Source of the DNA: JBCCRH01 sp039208045
Lineage (GTDB): Bacteria > Bacteroidota > Bacteroidia > Chitinophagales > Saprospiraceae
Assembly: GCA_039208045.1 (NCBI GenBank)
Contig: JBCCRH010000277.1
Location: forward strand, 1-8,348
Reading direction: 5' to 3'
Length of the DNA stretch: 8,348 bases
This document shows, in pieces, positions 6,854 to 8,348 of the stretch. A model generated the notes under the pieces. That model was not told the DNA's origin and searched no databases. It worked only from the letters and a program-made list of their open reading frames with translations. Each line of letters begins with the position of its first letter. The stretch's first letter is position 1. The position numbers were made by a program, and so were the translations under genes.

Positions 6854-6861
6854 CAAAAGTA
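6854..6861 (-). promoter_or_regulatory. Bacteroidota -7 promoter box (TACTTTTG) of ugd
   Basis: Read on the minus strand, TACTTTTG is an exact match to TAnnTTTG and ends 33 bases before the ugd start at 6820, the same spacing as for the DUF2911 gene. No TTTG -33 element stands at the normal distance; that place is occupied by the palindrome ACTAGCTAGT (6876-6885). It supports the 6820 start over the upstream in-frame ATG. Confidence 0.5.
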
Positions 6862-6875
6862 ATGATTCTACGCTA

Positions 6876-6885
6876 ACTAGCTAGT
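6876..6885. promoter_or_regulatory. Palindrome ACTAGCTAGT upstream of the ugd -7 box
   Basis: A perfect 10-base palindrome lies 14 bases upstream of the ugd -7 box, about where a -33 element would be. It also sits in the divergent region between ugd and the patatin gene. Its position would suit an operator, but a 10-base palindrome in AT-rich DNA can be chance and no second copy was seen. Confidence 0.15.
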
Positions 6886-7026
6886 AATCAATTACTGTAA
6901 GTTTAGATTGTTTCCGCTGAATTATGTCACGCTTTTCTAATACATTTATTTCTGTGGTCTAAATATGTTACGACTAGCAAAAAATAGCGATATTTCCTTA
7001 TACTGCATTGATTATGTTTTTTCATT

Positions 7027-8348
7027 ATGCGCAATTGGCTCAAACAGATCTATTTTTCTTTCCCTTTTCAGCTTTTGATTTTACATCTCAAAAGCAACCA
7101 CCTCTTGACTATTATCTGGATGATCCTACTGCTTTTTATCACCGGACAGTTCGGAATGAAACTGGGCATCCCTTTTCTATTCTTAGCGCCTGAATATTTT
7201 GAACTCGTCAATTTTTGGAGTTTCTTCTTTCTGGGCCTTGCTTTTGGTGCATTTTATATGAGCTGGAATCTGACCATTTATCTATTAAGTGCTCATCTCT
7301 TCCCATTTCTTGCCTCTCTGGCAAAGCCTTTCACTAAATTTTCGATCAATAATGCGCTATTACCCCTAGGCTTTATTCTTATTTATCTGGGTATGATCGT
7401 CTATTTTCAGGCTTACTACGAGGCTGCTGGGTTTTGGAAAATCGCAGGTAATGTACTGGGATTTCTAGCAGGTATGGTCTCCCTTATCTTGAGTTATACC
7501 ATTTATTTTCAGTTTACCAATAGAGATATTTCGTACTATCGAAAAAGAGAAGAACGCCCTCCCAACCTTACCCACTCTATTGCCCCTGGACATCGAGGAG
7601 TAGATTTGGATTATATCAAACAAGACCATCAGGCCTGGAAAGTAAAAACGTATATCAATGAGTTCCTGCGAATCCGTATTGTAAGAAGTGTCGCCCACTA
7701 CGACTCTAGCATGCTGATGAGTATTTTTAAGCAAAATCACTTGAATGCCCTTATAACTCAGCTACTGACTATGATGGCGCTATTGCTTTTGGGATACCTT
7801 ATTGACCAGCCTGCTTTTCGGATTCCAGCAGCAGCGAGTGTTTTTATTTTAGCTAATGTTTTTACTGCCTTTATTGGTGCAATTACCTATTGGTTCAACA
7901 CTTGGAGAACCACCATTATCATCCTGCTCCTCATCGCAATTAACTTTTTTACAGGCTTTGAGCTATTTAATCGAAAGAACAAAGCTTATGGCTTAGATTA
8001 TACTTCGCCTCCTGCGGTTTATGCGGTAGATAGCATGGTTGCTTTAACTCAAACGCCCAAGATTGAGCAGGATATTCAAGAGACGACAGCCATTCTCGAC
8101 CGTTGGAAAGCGAAGGTTCAAAAGGATAGTTTACACAAGCCCAAGATGATCCTTTTCGCCGTAAGTGGTGGTGGCCTGAAGTCAGCCCTTTGGGCCATGC
8201 AAGTTGTACGGACGGCTGACCAGCAGCTTAATGGTAAATTACTTGATCATACGGTACTCATTACCGGAGCATCGGGTGGTATGATGGGGATGGCTTTCTT
8301 GCGAGAGCTCTATCTCCGACAGCAACAAGGGGCAGACCTCTCCATTTA
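7027..8348 (+). CDS. Multi-spanning membrane protein with patatin-like phospholipase domain (3' end outside the window)
   Basis: The open frame starts at ATG 7027, the first start after an in-frame stop at 7009, and runs off the right edge, giving 440 complete codons. The N-terminal part is a membrane domain: hydrophobic segments at about 25-45, 62-88, 108-128, 137-163, 241-259, 266-290 and 294-311 suggest seven crossings. A polar, charged stretch of about 75 residues (165-240) lies between the fourth and fifth. The patatin domain starts near 373. SGGGLKS (380-386) is the glycine-rich oxyanion-hole motif, and GASGG (414-418) is the nucleophile elbow G-x-S-x-G with Ser416. The partner Asp of the Ser-Asp dyad (usually in a DG[GA] motif) would lie beyond the window. 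Family knowledge suggests an acyl hydrolase acting on membrane lipids; the substrate is unknown. It diverges from ugd across a 206-base gap, and no good -7 box was found before it. Confidence 0.88.
   Translation, partial: MRNWLKQIYFSFPFQLLILHLKSNHLLTIIWMILLLFITGQFGMKLGIPFLFLAPEYFELVNFWSFFFLGLAFGAFYMSWNLTIYLLSAHLFPFLASLAKPFTKFSINNALLPLGFILIYLGMIVYFQAYYEAAGFWKIAGNVLGFLAGMVSLILSYTIYFQFTNRDISYYRKREERPPNLTHSIAPGHRGVDLDYIKQDHQAWKVKTYINEFLRIRIVRSVAHYDSSMLMSIFKQNHLNALITQLLTMMALLLLGYLIDQPAFRIPAAASVFILANVFTAFIGAITYWFNTWRTTIIILLLIAINFFTGFELFNRKNKAYGLDYTSPPAVYAVDSMVALTQTPKIEQDIQETTAILDRWKAKVQKDSLHKPKMILFAVSGGGLKSALWAMQVVRTADQQLNGKLLDHTVLITGASGGMMGMAFLRELYLRQQQGADLSI

Noticed and set aside
7008..7193. Small 61-codon ORF at the start of the patatin gene
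   Set aside because: It lies in another frame over the first transmembrane part of the longer, motif-bearing frame beginning at 7027.
7465..7740. Minus-strand ORF of 91 codons
   Set aside because: It is antisense to the patatin membrane domain, with no domain, promoter or signal peptide; the other short antisense ORFs over real genes were dismissed likewise.

Overview
The window reads as a chromosomal stretch of a Bacteroidota bacterium, most likely from the Saprospiria/Lewinella side of the phylum; that lineage call is inference. Support comes from a PorQ-type component of the type IX secretion system (T9SS, found only in this phylum), TAnnTTTG -7 promoter boxes instead of E. coli-like ones, the lack of clear Shine-Dalgarno sites, signal peptides cleaved before Gln, and a lipoprotein whose Cys is followed by acidic residues.

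Layout, left to right. Bases 1-1015 (+) hold the C-terminal third of the transcription-repair coupling factor Mfd. Bases 1098-2204 (+) encode a secreted protein made of two DUF2911 domains, with its own -7 box and a strong hairpin terminator (2210-2247). That terminator separates it from a convergent minus-strand run. Going in the direction of transcription, the run is ugd (6820-5492, UDP-glucose 6-dehydrogenase), a lipoprotein with MORN/YwqK-type repeats (5407-4760), porQ (4630-3575) and a lipoprotein serpin (3503-2271). At 7027 (+), divergent from ugd, begins a multi-spanning membrane protein with a patatin-like lipase domain. It runs off the right edge, so its catalytic Asp is not visible.

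Functionally the minus-strand genes share a cell-envelope theme: sugar-nucleotide supply for surface polysaccharide, a surface or periplasmic repeat lipoprotein, a T9SS attachment-complex protein and a protease inhibitor. The gaps of 71-129 bases, plus a possible hairpin after ugd, mean a single operon is not shown.

The most unusual structure is not a gene. Bases 4642-4809 between the MORN lipoprotein and porQ form an array of degenerate 7-base units. Twelve units of YRGTRGG type are followed, in the same phase, by about twelve units of the inverted type, giving an imperfect stem of roughly 80 bp with a 4-base loop. One arm runs into the lipoprotein gene and supplies its last ~15 codons and its stop. 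I see no convincing new multi-gene system, CRISPR array, mobile element or RNA gene. No gene-free stretch exceeds about 210 bases.
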